From contig NZ_MRDL01000036.1 of the NCBI RefSeq assembly GCF_002008365.1, forward strand, positions 733,676 through 797,675: a DNA stretch of 64,000 nucleotides, given 5' to 3'. The notes beneath the pieces were generated by a model. The model was given only the letters and a program-made list of their open reading frames with translations, did no database searches and was not told the origin of the DNA. The stretch is from Rhizobium leguminosarum bv. viciae USDA 2370. Lineage in GTDB: Bacteria > Pseudomonadota > Alphaproteobacteria > Rhizobiales > Rhizobiaceae. Below are positions 50,190 to 58,719 of this stretch, piece by piece. The position numbers and the translations under genes were made by a program. Position 1 is the stretch's first letter, and each line of letters opens with the position of its first letter.

Positions 50190-51430
50190 AGAAGGGCGGG
50201 CCATTCCTGGCGCTTGCCGCGGCCGAGACGCTTTCGCTTTCCGGCACGCGGCTGTCGACCATCGCTATTCCCTGGCTGGTGCTGAGCACGACGGGCAGCC
50301 CCGTTTTAACAGGGCTGACGGCGATGATGGAGATGCTGCCCTATGTCGCCGCCAAGGCGCTCAGTGGGCCGCTGATCGACCGCGTCGGCCCGAAGCGCAT
50401 CGCTGTCGTCTGCGACATCGCTTCGGTGGCCGTGGTGATGCTGGTGCCGATGCTCGACTGGTTCGGCCTGCTTGGTATGCCGCTGCTGCTGCCTGTTGTC
50501 TTTGCCATGGGTGTGCTGCGCGGTCCATCCGATGCTGCCAAACAGGCGATGGTGCCGGATATTGCCGAATTGGCGGCCGTGCCGATCGAACGGGTGACCG
50601 GCGTCGTCGGCGCCATCGAGCGGCTGGCCTCAACGGCGGGTGCTGCGGGTGCCGGAGCGCTGATCGGCTTGATCGGCCCGGGCCAGGCGCTCGTCGTCAA
50701 TGCCATTACCTTCGCTGCCGCGGCGCTGATCGTTGGAGTGGGCATCCCCGGGCTCAGGAGTATGTCTGAGCTACGCGACGCGCCCGAGGCCCGGCCGGGC
50801 GGGATGTCGTCCTATCTCGGCGATCTCAGGGAAGGCTGGCGCTTTCTGCGCGGCGACGCGGTCCTCGTCAGCATTGTCATCATGGTGGCGACCACCAACC
50901 TGCTGGACCAGGCCTATCACGCGGTGCTGCTGCCCGTCTGGACGCAGAGCTCAGGCCATGGCCCGGAATTGCTGGGGGCGATGTTTTCGGCCTTCACCGG
51001 CGCCTCGATCGCGGGTGCTGCGATTGCCGCTGCGATCGGCGAGCGGATGCCGCGCCTGATGGTTTATACCGTGGCCTTCCTGCTGACCGGATTTCCGCGC
51101 TTTCTCGTTATTGCGCTGGATGCGCCGCTCTCCCTCATCTTCCTCACCCTGACAATCGCGGGATTTGCCTCGGGCTTCCTCAATCCGATCCTGTCGGCAG
51201 TGATCTTCGAGCGCATCCCCAAGCCGCTGACCGGCCGTGTCACCGCGATGAACGCCGCCCTCTGCTTCGCGCTCATCCCCTTCGGCGGCCTCGTCGGCGG
51301 CGCACTGATCAGCATGATCGGCCTTGCCGCGGCGCTCTCGCTCACCGGGCTCGCCTATCTCGCCGCAACGCTCTTTCCCCTGGCGCTGAAGAGCTTCCGC
51401 GGCTTCTACAAGCCTATCACCCAGAGCTAG
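50186..51430 (+). CDS. MFS transporter
   Basis: 414 residues, about 12 TM helices. FLALAAAETLSLSGTRLSTIAIPWLVLSTTGSPVLTGL at the start and VAAKALSGPLIDRVGPKRIAVVCD (loop 2-3 motif A, DRxGxK variant), then a central loop and a second half (GAMFSAFTGASIAGAAIAAAIGERMPRL). Resembles the MFS_3/Bcr-like exporters of the enterobactin or macrolide type. Co-translated with the ArsR-like regulator, so expression is probably induced by its substrate. Its end overlaps the convergent LysR gene by 14 bases. Confidence 0.9.
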   Translation: MKKGGPFLALAAAETLSLSGTRLSTIAIPWLVLSTTGSPVLTGLTAMMEMLPYVAAKALSGPLIDRVGPKRIAVVCDIASVAVVMLVPMLDWFGLLGMPLLLPVVFAMGVLRGPSDAAKQAMVPDIAELAAVPIERVTGVVGAIERLASTAGAAGAGALIGLIGPGQALVVNAITFAAAALIVGVGIPGLRSMSELRDAPEARPGGMSSYLGDLREGWRFLRGDAVLVSIVIMVATTNLLDQAYHAVLLPVWTQSSGHGPELLGAMFSAFTGASIAGAAIAAAIGERMPRLMVYTVAFLLTGFPRFLVIALDAPLSLIFLTLTIAGFASGFLNPILSAVIFERIPKPLTGRVTAMNAALCFALIPFGGLVGGALISMIGLAAALSLTGLAYLAATLFPLALKSFRGFYKPITQS

Positions 51431-52349
51431 CGTCGCGGTTGCTTGCCTGGCCCAGGTGCCCAAGCTCCTCGACCATCAGATCGATGAAACGGCGGACACG
51501 CGGTTCCAGCAGGCGTTTGTCGGGATAGAGAGCGACGATCTTTGCGTCGTCAGTTTCGAGGCCGGGCAGGACCTGCCGGAGGCGCCCGGCGAGGAGATCA
51601 TCGGCGACGAGAAAATCGGGAAGGAGGGCAATCCCTAGTCCCGCCAGGGCGGCGTCGCGGATCGCCTCTGCGCTGTCGAGCCTCAGACGGCTGCGCCCTT
51701 GCGCTTTGACCCAGGGACCGCCTTCCCCGCGAAAGCGCCAGCCCTGCCTTTGATTGCGGCTGGCAAAGATCAGGCAGTCGTGGGCCGTGATATCGTCGAT
51801 ATCGCCCGGCTCCCCGCGCTCTGCGAGGTAAGACGGCGAAGCGCAGAGCCGCGCCTTGTATCTGGCGACCGTGCGCGCGATCAGGCCGGTGTCCGTCGCC
51901 GTCGCGCCGATCCGGATTGCCAGATCGAAGCCGTCCTCGACGATGTCGGCCGGGCGATCGGTGAAGCTCACTTCGACCTGGATGTCGGGCCAGGCCCGAA
52001 GATATTTTTTAAGCAGGGGCAGCATGACGAGCCGCCCGAAGGCATCGGGAACAGTGAGCCTGAGAACGCCTCGCGGCGTGCTGTTCTGCCCTGCCACGCT
52101 CGCCTCCGCCTCGTCGACCGATGTAAGAATCTGCAGCCCGCGCTCGTAGAACATCCGGCCTTCGTCGGTCAGGCTCAGCGTCCTCGTCGTGCGGTTGAGC
52201 AGGCGCGCGCCGAGCCGGTCTTCCAGGCGGATGACCGCCTTGCCTGCCGCCGAACGGGAAAGGCCCATGGCTTGGCCGCCGGCGATAAAGCTCCCCGCAT
52301 CGACGACGGCCATGAAGATCAGGATATCGTTCAAGTTTGTACGCGGCAT
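51417..52349 (-). CDS. LysR family transcriptional regulator
   Basis: 310 residues. Winged helix: LNDILIFMAVVDAGSFIAGGQAMGLSRSAAGKAVIRLEDRLGARLLNRTTRTLSLTDEGRMF; effector domain with DIVEDGFDLAIRIGATATDTGLIART, ALAGLGIALLPDFLVADDL. AaeR/PecT-like group. Convergent with the MFS gene. Its target is not obvious; the divergent region (52350-52544) faces the minus-strand dioxygenase gene end, so there is no divergent partner. Confidence 0.9.
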   Translation of the reverse strand: MPRTNLNDILIFMAVVDAGSFIAGGQAMGLSRSAAGKAVIRLEDRLGARLLNRTTRTLSLTDEGRMFYERGLQILTSVDEAEASVAGQNSTPRGVLRLTVPDAFGRLVMLPLLKKYLRAWPDIQVEVSFTDRPADIVEDGFDLAIRIGATATDTGLIARTVARYKARLCASPSYLAERGEPGDIDDITAHDCLIFASRNQRQGWRFRGEGGPWVKAQGRSRLRLDSAEAIRDAALAGLGIALLPDFLVADDLLAGRLRQVLPGLETDDAKIVALYPDKRLLEPRVRRFIDLMVEELGHLGQASNRDASSG

Positions 52350-52544
52350 GAGGCAACTCGAGCGGTTCGGCTAGATCAATAAGTCGGGCAGTCATGGGAT
52401 CGTTCAAGGCCCGGACCATCAACGCCCATCGCGGCAGTAAGGTCCCCTACGCTTCGCTTCTATGTAGACGTCCTTTCGCCAATCAACCTGCTATAGCAGC
52501 CATTGCACCGGATCGCAGGCAAAGATGGGCACTGGAAAGCCGGG

Positions 52545-53468
52545 CTACAGCATGTCGCCGAGGCTCCAGTGGTTGTTCCATCGGACGTCGATCTCGTCGT
52601 CGACATTCTGATATCTTATGTCGGTGGAGAGGCGCAGCCGCCGGCTGCGGTCCTGATTGATGGTCGAGGCGTGGATCATGTAGGGCGAGTGGAGCACCAC
52701 GTCACCGGCCTCATAATCGGCCGCGAGCCAGCGGGTGTCGAAGCGCTCCGCCATATCCGGGAGATCCTTCGAGACCCAGCCGCCTTCCGCCATGTGGCTG
52801 TTATAGGCGCTGATCCGCTCTTCCGGAGAAAGATCGCCACTCATGGCCCGGAACTCGGCTTCCATCTTGACGCCCAGCGCATGCGAGCCTTCGAGGTAAA
52901 CCAAGCCGCCCATCTCGGTGGGGATGTCGCCGATTGGAATCCAGGCCGTCACCAGGCGGCTGGTGCCGCCGCGGAGATAGACGAGATCATAGTGGGCGGG
53001 CGTGGCCGTCGGCGATCCCGGCTGGATGAAACGCATGAGCTTGCGCTTATGCAGATAGGAAATGCCCTGCAGGAAATCGTCCATGAAGCGGGCGAGCGGC
53101 GGTTGCGCACAAAAGCCTTCATAGGCGGCTGAGCGGACGAGCGACATCAGGCGCCGGTCCGCCAGGCTCTTGTCGAAGCCACCGGCAGACGCAATGCCAA
53201 GGGAAAAATCGCTGCCGGACTCGACCAGTCCGGTTTCGGCGAGATGTTCGAAGACCCAGCGGCGGAAGTCGATCACGCCAGCCTTCGGCAGAAGGCTTTT
53301 CAGCCAGACATAGCCATCGTCCTGGTAGCGGCGGCGGATGGCGTCGACGCCGATGGCGGGATCGGTCGGCGTGAGCCAGCCCGTTCGCTCCGCAGGCAAG
53401 GTCCTGCCATGGGCGGCAAGGGAAAATTCCGGCTTTTGGACCTGCATGACGTCCGCAGCAATTGACAT
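52545..53468 (-). CDS. Phytanoyl-CoA dioxygenase (PhyH) family protein
   Basis: 307 residues. Fe(II)/2-oxoglutarate fold: YQDDGYVWLKSLLPKAGVIDFRRWV at the N-terminus, metal motif HYD in ATPAHYDLVYLRGG, AWIPIGDIPTEMGGLVYLEGSHALG (typical PhyH), then distal His and 2OG-Arg in MIHASTINQDRSRRLRLSTDIRYQ. GGAGG precedes the 53468 start. Likely hydroxylates a small molecule; substrate unknown. Divergent from an AraC regulator 98 bases away, which probably controls it. Confidence 0.9.
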   Translation of the reverse strand: MSIAADVMQVQKPEFSLAAHGRTLPAERTGWLTPTDPAIGVDAIRRRYQDDGYVWLKSLLPKAGVIDFRRWVFEHLAETGLVESGSDFSLGIASAGGFDKSLADRRLMSLVRSAAYEGFCAQPPLARFMDDFLQGISYLHKRKLMRFIQPGSPTATPAHYDLVYLRGGTSRLVTAWIPIGDIPTEMGGLVYLEGSHALGVKMEAEFRAMSGDLSPEERISAYNSHMAEGGWVSKDLPDMAERFDTRWLAADYEAGDVVLHSPYMIHASTINQDRSRRLRLSTDIRYQNVDDEIDVRWNNHWSLGDML

Positions 53469-53565
53469 TTCACTCCTCCGTCGCTTGAGTTGGCTTGTCA
53501 TCAATTACCTGATCCGGCGGGCCAACCGACATAGAGGAAATTCATACCTAGACTTTTCGCTCATC

Positions 53566-54390
53566 ATGAGAAACGCCGAAGCCATCTATAGAACGCCGCC
53601 TGCCGCTGCCGGCGGACTTGCTGTCACCGGCAGCGGCAGGCAGCAGGCCCGCCGCGCGGTGACGGAGCGGAAACTGCCGAGTTTCGCCGTTGTCCTGGTA
53701 GAGCGCGGGCAGGGCTGGCTGGAAACCGCCGCCAGCGGCCGCCTCAGCCTGACTGGACCTGCATTGTTCTGGCTGTTTCCCAACCGGGTGCATTCCTATG
53801 GCCCCGACGAAGGCGGCTGGGACGAGCGCTGGGCGCTTTTCGAAGGATCTTTCACGCGGGACTTCGTGAGGCTGAGGATCATCTCCGAGCGACATCCCGT
53901 CGTGGCTTTGCATCATCTCGATGAGGTGGTCCGGTTGTTCGGCAAGCTTCATGCCGATCTGCTTGACGATACCAATCTCGGGCAGGCATCGTCGGCATTG
54001 ATGCTGCATCGCATTGTCATATCGGCCGCCAGACAGGTAAGCGGCGCGGCCGATCGACGCCAGGAAAGGCGCGACATGGCCGACATCGTGGAAACGCTAC
54101 GGCGGCGGGCGATGAAACCATTGGACCTCGCAGCCTTTGCTGCCGAGCACGGTATGTCTCCGGCCACGCTGCGCAGGCGGTTCACGCTCGAAACCGGATT
54201 GCCTCCCAAGGCATTTCAGCTACGGGCGCGCATGGATCATGCCAAACAACTCTTGGCAACCACCGACGAAAAGATCGAAACGGTGGCCGCCATGATCGGC
54301 TTGGACGATCCGTTTTATTTTTCGCGTGTTTTTCACGAACGCGAAGGCTGCAGTCCTCGCGAATTCCGCGAGAGGTATCCGCGAGTTTGA
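53566..54390 (+). CDS. AraC family transcriptional regulator
   Basis: 274 residues. N-terminal cupin-like sensor domain (about 20-130; ERKLPSFAVVLVERGQGWLETA, GPALFWLFPNRVHSYGPDEGGWDERW). C-terminal double HTH about 175-272: DLAAFAAEHGMSPATLRRRFTLETGLPPKAFQLRARMDHAKQLLATTD and VAAMIGLDDPFYFSRVFHEREGCSPREFRERY. The start (53566) is the first Met of plausible homology. Divergent from and likely regulating the PhyH gene. Confidence 0.9.
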   Translation: MRNAEAIYRTPPAAAGGLAVTGSGRQQARRAVTERKLPSFAVVLVERGQGWLETAASGRLSLTGPALFWLFPNRVHSYGPDEGGWDERWALFEGSFTRDFVRLRIISERHPVVALHHLDEVVRLFGKLHADLLDDTNLGQASSALMLHRIVISAARQVSGAADRRQERRDMADIVETLRRRAMKPLDLAAFAAEHGMSPATLRRRFTLETGLPPKAFQLRARMDHAKQLLATTDEKIETVAAMIGLDDPFYFSRVFHEREGCSPREFRERYPRV

Positions 54391-54415
54391 GAGGCCGGCA
54401 GCTGTGGCCGGAGCG

Positions 54416-55438
54416 TCAGCGCCAACCCATCGCAGACGCGACATGGGTCAGGATAGCTTCGATGACATGAGCGTTGTAGTCGACGCCGAGCTGGTTGGGG
54501 ACGGTGAGCAGCAGCGTGTCGGCTTCGGCGATTGCCTCGTCCTCGGCGAGCTGCTTGATCAGGGCATCGGGTTCGGCGGCATAGCTGCGACCGAAGATCG
54601 CCCGGGTCTTCTCGTCGATGAAGCCGATCTTGTCCTCACCGTCGTTGCCGTAGCCGAAATAGGCGCGGTCGCGATCGTCGACGAGCGCGAAGATGCTGCG
54701 GCTGACCGAGACGCGAGGCTGGCGCGTGTGGCCGGCTTCTTTCCAGGCCTCGCGGTATGCCCGGATCTGGTCGGCCTGCTGGACGTGGAAGGGCTCTCCC
54801 GTCTCATCGTCCTTCAGCGTCGAGCTCTGCAGGTTCATACCAAGTTTGGCTGCCCACACGGCGGTGGCATTGGAGCTGGCGCCCCACCAGATCCGTTCAC
54901 GCAGGCCCTCGGAATGCGGCTCGAGGCGCAGCAGGCCAGGCGGGTTCGGAAACATTGGCCGCGGGTTCGGCTTGGCAAAACCTTCGCCGCGCAACACTTC
55001 GAGGAAGACTTCGGCATGGTGGCGGGCCATGTCGGCCTCGCTCTGGCCTTCGGGCGGGGCATAGCCGAAATGGCGCCAGCCATCGATCACCTGTTCGGGC
55101 GAACCGCGGCTGATGCCGAGCTGCAGACGGCCGCCGGCGATGAGGTCGGCCGCACCGGCATCTTCGGCCATGTAGAGCGGGTTTTCGTAGCGCATGTCGA
55201 TGACGGCAGTGCCGATCTCGATGCGGCTGGTTCTTGCGCCGACGGCTGATAGCAGCGGGAAGGGTGCTGCCAGCTGTCGGGCGAAGTGGTGCACGCGGAA
55301 ATACGCCCCGTCAGCACCGAGCTCCTCGGCCGCGACGGCAAGGTCGATCGACTGCAGCAACGCATCGCCGGCCGAGCGCGTCTGCGATTGAGGCGAGGGC
55401 GTCCAGTGCCCGAACGAGAGAAAACCAATCTTCTTCAT
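54416..55438 (-). CDS. LLM class flavin-dependent oxidoreductase
   Basis: 340 residues, bacterial luciferase-like (beta/alpha)8 fold: KKIGFLSFGHWTPS, LGADGAYFRVHHFARQLAAPFPLLSAVGARTSRIEIGTAVIDMRYENPLYMAEDAGAADLIAGGRLQLGISRGSPE, all typical of the FMNH2-dependent group. C-terminal region WWGASSNATAVWAAKLGMN. Probably oxidises or monooxygenates a small substrate with reduced flavin from a separate reductase. Convergent with the AraC gene. Confidence 0.92.
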   Translation of the reverse strand: MKKIGFLSFGHWTPSPQSQTRSAGDALLQSIDLAVAAEELGADGAYFRVHHFARQLAAPFPLLSAVGARTSRIEIGTAVIDMRYENPLYMAEDAGAADLIAGGRLQLGISRGSPEQVIDGWRHFGYAPPEGQSEADMARHHAEVFLEVLRGEGFAKPNPRPMFPNPPGLLRLEPHSEGLRERIWWGASSNATAVWAAKLGMNLQSSTLKDDETGEPFHVQQADQIRAYREAWKEAGHTRQPRVSVSRSIFALVDDRDRAYFGYGNDGEDKIGFIDEKTRAIFGRSYAAEPDALIKQLAEDEAIAEADTLLLTVPNQLGVDYNAHVIEAILTHVASAMGWR

Positions 55439-55829
55439 GCCGATGCCGCACCTTGATCCGTTGTATCTGGGTTCGACCGGTCATCGCACAGTTTCGGCCC
55501 GGAAGACAATCGGAACCGAAAGGGTGCGCGTGCCAGCCGGGCTGGACACTTGCTGCATGATGACTCGCGCCGGCCGATTTCCTCTAGCAGAAGCAGAGGC
55601 AATCGCCGTAAGCGGCTGAGAGAGAGCCGGTTCCGCTCGTGTCGATGAAGTGCCCGAGATCAATAATAGGTCGATTCGAACGGGGGGCGCGGCGCCCATG
55701 GCAGAGGCGTCGCTTGCTATCTCGGAGATGATCAGCTTCGGGCGGGGGCGCGGGGGACGCTTTACGGAATTCAATAATGCCACCAACTGCCTCGAAGAGT
55801 CTGGCGGTAAGTTGCACCATTTGCGACCG
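55439..55829. other. Intergenic region with left direct repeat
   Basis: 391 bases without supported gene; open frames here are fragments in the wrong phase. Contains the left 17-bp direct repeat (55596-55612). Composition falls toward the RNA ligase end. Confidence 0.4.
55596..55612. repeat. 17-bp direct repeat, left copy
   Basis: GAGGCAATCGCCGTAAG. One mismatch from the right copy at 56566-56582; the pair brackets the RNA ligase gene at a distance of 970 bases. Confidence 0.6.
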
Positions 55830-56453
55830 TCAGGAATTTGCCAAGCGATTGGGGATGAGTTCCGACTGCATCCAATGCGTTTCACTCTGAACGTGGTTGT
55901 CCCGCACATACTTGCCCATCCGAACTGGCATTTCGGTTTCCAGGAACGCATCAGCGATCCGAACGACAAACCCCTCCTGCTTGGTCTTATCCAGTGATGC
56001 CGCCGTATCCTCGAACAGGCCGGCTTTGTATGGTCCCCGATATAGTGTCGACACCGGAACGATGCCCAGTTCTTCGAACCGGGCTTGCGTCAGGTCCCAG
56101 GATTGGACCTCATCGTCGATAATCCATGCAAAGCCGAGGAAGTACGACGGCAGATCATCATAACCGATCGAGTGCCGGGCATAGAGGTTCTCACCCACGA
56201 TGCGTTCGCCATCTGCCAGTTGCGGGCTGATGCTGGCAGCAAAAGCCTTAAGCCAATCGCGCGACGAATGGTAACGGCTATCGGGACTACGCGCATGAGA
56301 CCCGCCCCGATAAATGGTCGTGTTCTCACCATCCATTTTCTCGGTGATGACAAGATCGCCAATCATCAACCCGTCAAGCATCGCCATGACTTTGTCATCG
56401 CTCGTCGCTCCGGGAGAAATCGGTAGGTGATAGGTTCGTCCGTATTTCTTCAT
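55830..56453 (-). CDS. RNA ligase family protein
   Basis: 207 residues of the small ATP-dependent RNA ligase (Rnl) family. The nucleotidyl-accepting lysine motif KxDG is in VITEKMDGENTTIY (about residue 40-45). Further motifs: VGENLYARHSIGYDDLPSYFLGFAW (motif III region), EGFVVRIAD (motif IV) and GKYVRDNHVQ (motif V-like lysine). No extra domains. Probably joins or repairs broken RNA in the cytosol. The start at 56453 matches homology; longer in-frame readings lack support. Lower GC than the neighbours, and bracketed by 17-bp direct repeats. Divergent from a metallophosphatase. Confidence 0.87.
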   Translation of the reverse strand: MKKYGRTYHLPISPGATSDDKVMAMLDGLMIGDLVITEKMDGENTTIYRGGSHARSPDSRYHSSRDWLKAFAASISPQLADGERIVGENLYARHSIGYDDLPSYFLGFAWIIDDEVQSWDLTQARFEELGIVPVSTLYRGPYKAGLFEDTAASLDKTKQEGFVVRIADAFLETEMPVRMGKYVRDNHVQSETHWMQSELIPNRLANS

Positions 56454-56565
56454 GGTGATGAAGGCATAGCCGTTGGCGATTGCACAATGCAATGCCGTAT
56501 CCATCCGCGGATCGGCATCCTCGGCGGCCGATGCGCCGATCAATATGCGAACTCAAGCCAAAGGC

Positions 56566-56582
56566 GAGGCAATCGCCGCAAG
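56566..56582. repeat. 17-bp direct repeat, right copy
   Basis: GAGGCAATCGCCGCAAG, matching the left copy at 55596-55612 with one mismatch. Located just upstream of the RNA ligase start. Confidence 0.6.
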
Positions 56583-56678
56583 TGCTGGGAAATGAGTCGT
56601 ATTTTCTGTCGGCAGTATTGAGATCCGCCGCGGCGATCCGGACTTCACCTGACCCCCGACAGGCGCTAAAAATGAGAC

Positions 56679-57326
56679 ATGCGCTACACGTTCGCCATAG
56701 GTGATATCCACGGCTGTATCGATCCGCTGAACAGGATGATCGATCGGGTCGAGGCTTATGCGCCAGAAGGCACGGTCGTCTTCCTTGGCGACTATGTCGA
56801 TCGCGGGCCTGACAGCAAAAGTGTCCTCGACCGGATCATTGCCGGTCCATCGGACTCGTGGCGATGGATCTGCCTGAAAGGCAATCATGAGGACCTGATG
56901 GTCGCTGCCTATGCCGATAGCGACAGCAGAGACGTGTGGATCGGCATCGGCATCGGCGGACTTGAAACCGAAATGTCCTACGGCGGCAGAGTTCTGCCCC
57001 AGCATCTGCAATGGGCGGCCGATCTTCCCTTCATGCACATTGATCGATATCGGATCTTCGTCCATGCGGGCGTCGATCCAGCATTTCCGCTGGAGCAGCA
57101 GAGCGAGCACGATCTTCTCTGGTTACGGTTCCCTCCCGGTGAGTCCGGCGACTATTGGGGCAAGCACCTGGTCCACGGCCATACACCGTCGCTGTCCAAC
57201 CCGGTGACGACAGGAAACCGCACCAACATCGACAGCGGCTGCGTCTTCGGCGGCAAGCTTTCCTGTGCGGTCTTCGACGACGATGTTGCCGGCGGGCCGA
57301 TCGACTTTATCGAGGTGAGGGCATGA
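56679..57326 (+). CDS. PPP-type metallophosphatase (serine/threonine phosphatase-like)
   Basis: 215 residues with every signature of the binuclear PPP family: GDIHG (FAIGDIHGCIDP), GDYVDRGP, GNHE (LKGNHEDL), HAG (FVHAGVDPA) and HGHT (LVHGHTPS), plus DSGCVFGG. Resembles lambda phosphatase. Dephosphorylates phosphoproteins or, as in the phosphatase module of bacterial Pnkp RNA-repair enzymes, 2',3'-cyclic or 3'-phosphate RNA ends. The divergent RNA ligase makes the latter attractive; this is inference. Confidence 0.9.
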   Translation: MRYTFAIGDIHGCIDPLNRMIDRVEAYAPEGTVVFLGDYVDRGPDSKSVLDRIIAGPSDSWRWICLKGNHEDLMVAAYADSDSRDVWIGIGIGGLETEMSYGGRVLPQHLQWAADLPFMHIDRYRIFVHAGVDPAFPLEQQSEHDLLWLRFPPGESGDYWGKHLVHGHTPSLSNPVTTGNRTNIDSGCVFGGKLSCAVFDDDVAGGPIDFIEVRA

Positions 57327-57435
57327 ACTTGGTCGCGCCGGTAAGGAGGTAAAGCCGGACGCGGCCGAGCGGGAGTGCGGCTTGCTCCCTCTTCTCCGCG
57401 CTGGGGAGAAGAAGGAGCATCGTCGTCGCGGAGCG

Positions 57436-57798
57436 TTATCGGGGGCTTATGCCCCGCCAGCCGGCGGCGAGCCGCAGCCAGGGCGCCAGGTGGAAGCCGC
57501 TCATCAGCAGGTACATCGGCACCATTCCGCCGATCGGGAAGGCATCCGGCGTCGTCATGCAGATCATGACGGCGCTGCCGGTCGTGGCTGTCAGCACCGC
57601 CATGATCGCGAATGTCGGAGCGGCTGCAAGCGACAGCCAATCGGCGGCGCGGCCGGTGATCCGGCTGCCTGGACTAGCCATGCCACCGCTCGGTTTCCCA
57701 GCTGATCCATCCGCGGCGGCAGCCAGCGAGAGCCACTCGGCGGCGTTGAGAGCGACGTTGCCGTCGCCTCTGCTTGGAGTGTGGGCGGAGAACAGCAT
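57436..57798 (-). CDS. Small membrane protein with duplicated motif
   Basis: 120 residues. Two TM segments toward the C-terminus (AAPTFAIMAVLTATTGSAVMICM and MVPMYLLMSGFHLAPWLRLAAG). The segment AAEWLSLAAA reappears as AADWLSLAAA about 35 residues later, an internal repeat before TM1. AAGGAG (57806-57811) precedes the 57798 start, and it lies directly after the DUF899 gene, so the two are co-transcribed. Function unknown; similar short proteins accompany DUF899 genes in rhizobia (from memory). Confidence 0.7.
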   Translation of the reverse strand: MLFSAHTPSRGDGNVALNAAEWLSLAAAADGSAGKPSGGMASPGSRITGRAADWLSLAAAPTFAIMAVLTATTGSAVMICMTTPDAFPIGGMVPMYLLMSGFHLAPWLRLAAGWRGISPR

Positions 57799-57803
57799 CG
57801 GCG

Positions 57804-58601
57804 TCACTCCTTGCCGTACCGGTCGTGGTGGCGCCACCAGATGCCGGTTTCGTTGCGGCCCTTGGGGGCGCGGTCGAGCCATTGATACATGCCCCATAAC
57901 CCGTCCAGCCCGCGCGCATAGCTGGAATAGCTGTGGTAGACGGCACCGTCGATGAGCTCGAAGGCGCTGACACCCGGCCGGTCGCGGGTATAGGTGGGGA
58001 CATCGGTGCCGGTCATGGCGGCGATCTGAGTGATCGGCGCCTCGCTATCGCGGGGCTGCCGCTCCTGGACAGTCCTTGCGGCGAGCGGTTGGGGGGCGGG
58101 CGGTTCGCGGCGGTAATTATAGTCTACATCGCCCTGGTGCTGCTGCTCGGCGGAGAACCAGACGCTGAAATCGCCGTTGAAGTCGCTGCCAAAGGACGAC
58201 GCCCAGGGAAAGCTCCAGTGCATCCGTCGCTTGAATGCTTCGAGCTTTGCCAACGGCGCGCGGGAGACCGCCCAAAAGGCGACGTCGTGGTTCTCCAGGT
58301 GAACGAAGAAGCCGTTGAAGCCATCGGCGATCGACGAGCAGGACGGGCATCCCGCGGTATAGTCCGGCCCGAACATGAAGTGATAGACGAGAAGCTGCGA
58401 GCGGCCACCGAAGAGGTCCTTCAGCGAGACGTTGCCGCCGTCGGTGTCGAAGCGGTATTGCTTGTCGATCCTCACTCGCGGCAATCGCTGGCGCTTCATC
58501 GCCAGCGCGTCGCTCTGCCGGGTCAGTTCCTTCTCCTCCTCGAGCAGATCGAGCCTTGCTGCCAGCCACTGCTGGCGTGTTGCGTTCAGCTGTTCCGTCA
58601 T
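57804..58601 (-). CDS. DUF899 thioredoxin-like protein
   Basis: 265 residues. DUF899 marks: RQQWLAARLDLLEEEKELTRQSDALAMKRQRLPRVRIDKQYRFD, then LVYHFMFGPDYTAGCPSCSSIADGFNG (thioredoxin-like CxxC variant CPSCS) and VAFWAVSRAPLAKLEAFKRRMHW, ending with LDGLWGMYQWLDRAPKGRNE. Thioredoxin-fold oxidoreductase of unknown partner, cytosolic. Operon with the small membrane protein downstream. Confidence 0.9.
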   Translation of the reverse strand: MTEQLNATRQQWLAARLDLLEEEKELTRQSDALAMKRQRLPRVRIDKQYRFDTDGGNVSLKDLFGGRSQLLVYHFMFGPDYTAGCPSCSSIADGFNGFFVHLENHDVAFWAVSRAPLAKLEAFKRRMHWSFPWASSFGSDFNGDFSVWFSAEQQHQGDVDYNYRREPPAPQPLAARTVQERQPRDSEAPITQIAAMTGTDVPTYTRDRPGVSAFELIDGAVYHSYSSYARGLDGLWGMYQWLDRAPKGRNETGIWWRHHDRYGKE

Positions 58602-58719
58602 GGGTCTTCTCCTTTGCCTGTCTCTCGTCGTAGCATCCGGCGCAGGCTTGCTTGCCGGTCGACGACAAATCTAAGGCCAGGTGGGAAATGGTGGGAGTGA
58701 CAAGTGTGACGGGATTTGA

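Noticed and set aside
55481..55969. 162-codon minus-strand frame upstream of the LLM gene
   Set aside because: Out of phase with the RNA ligase it overlaps; no motif and no ribosome-binding site.
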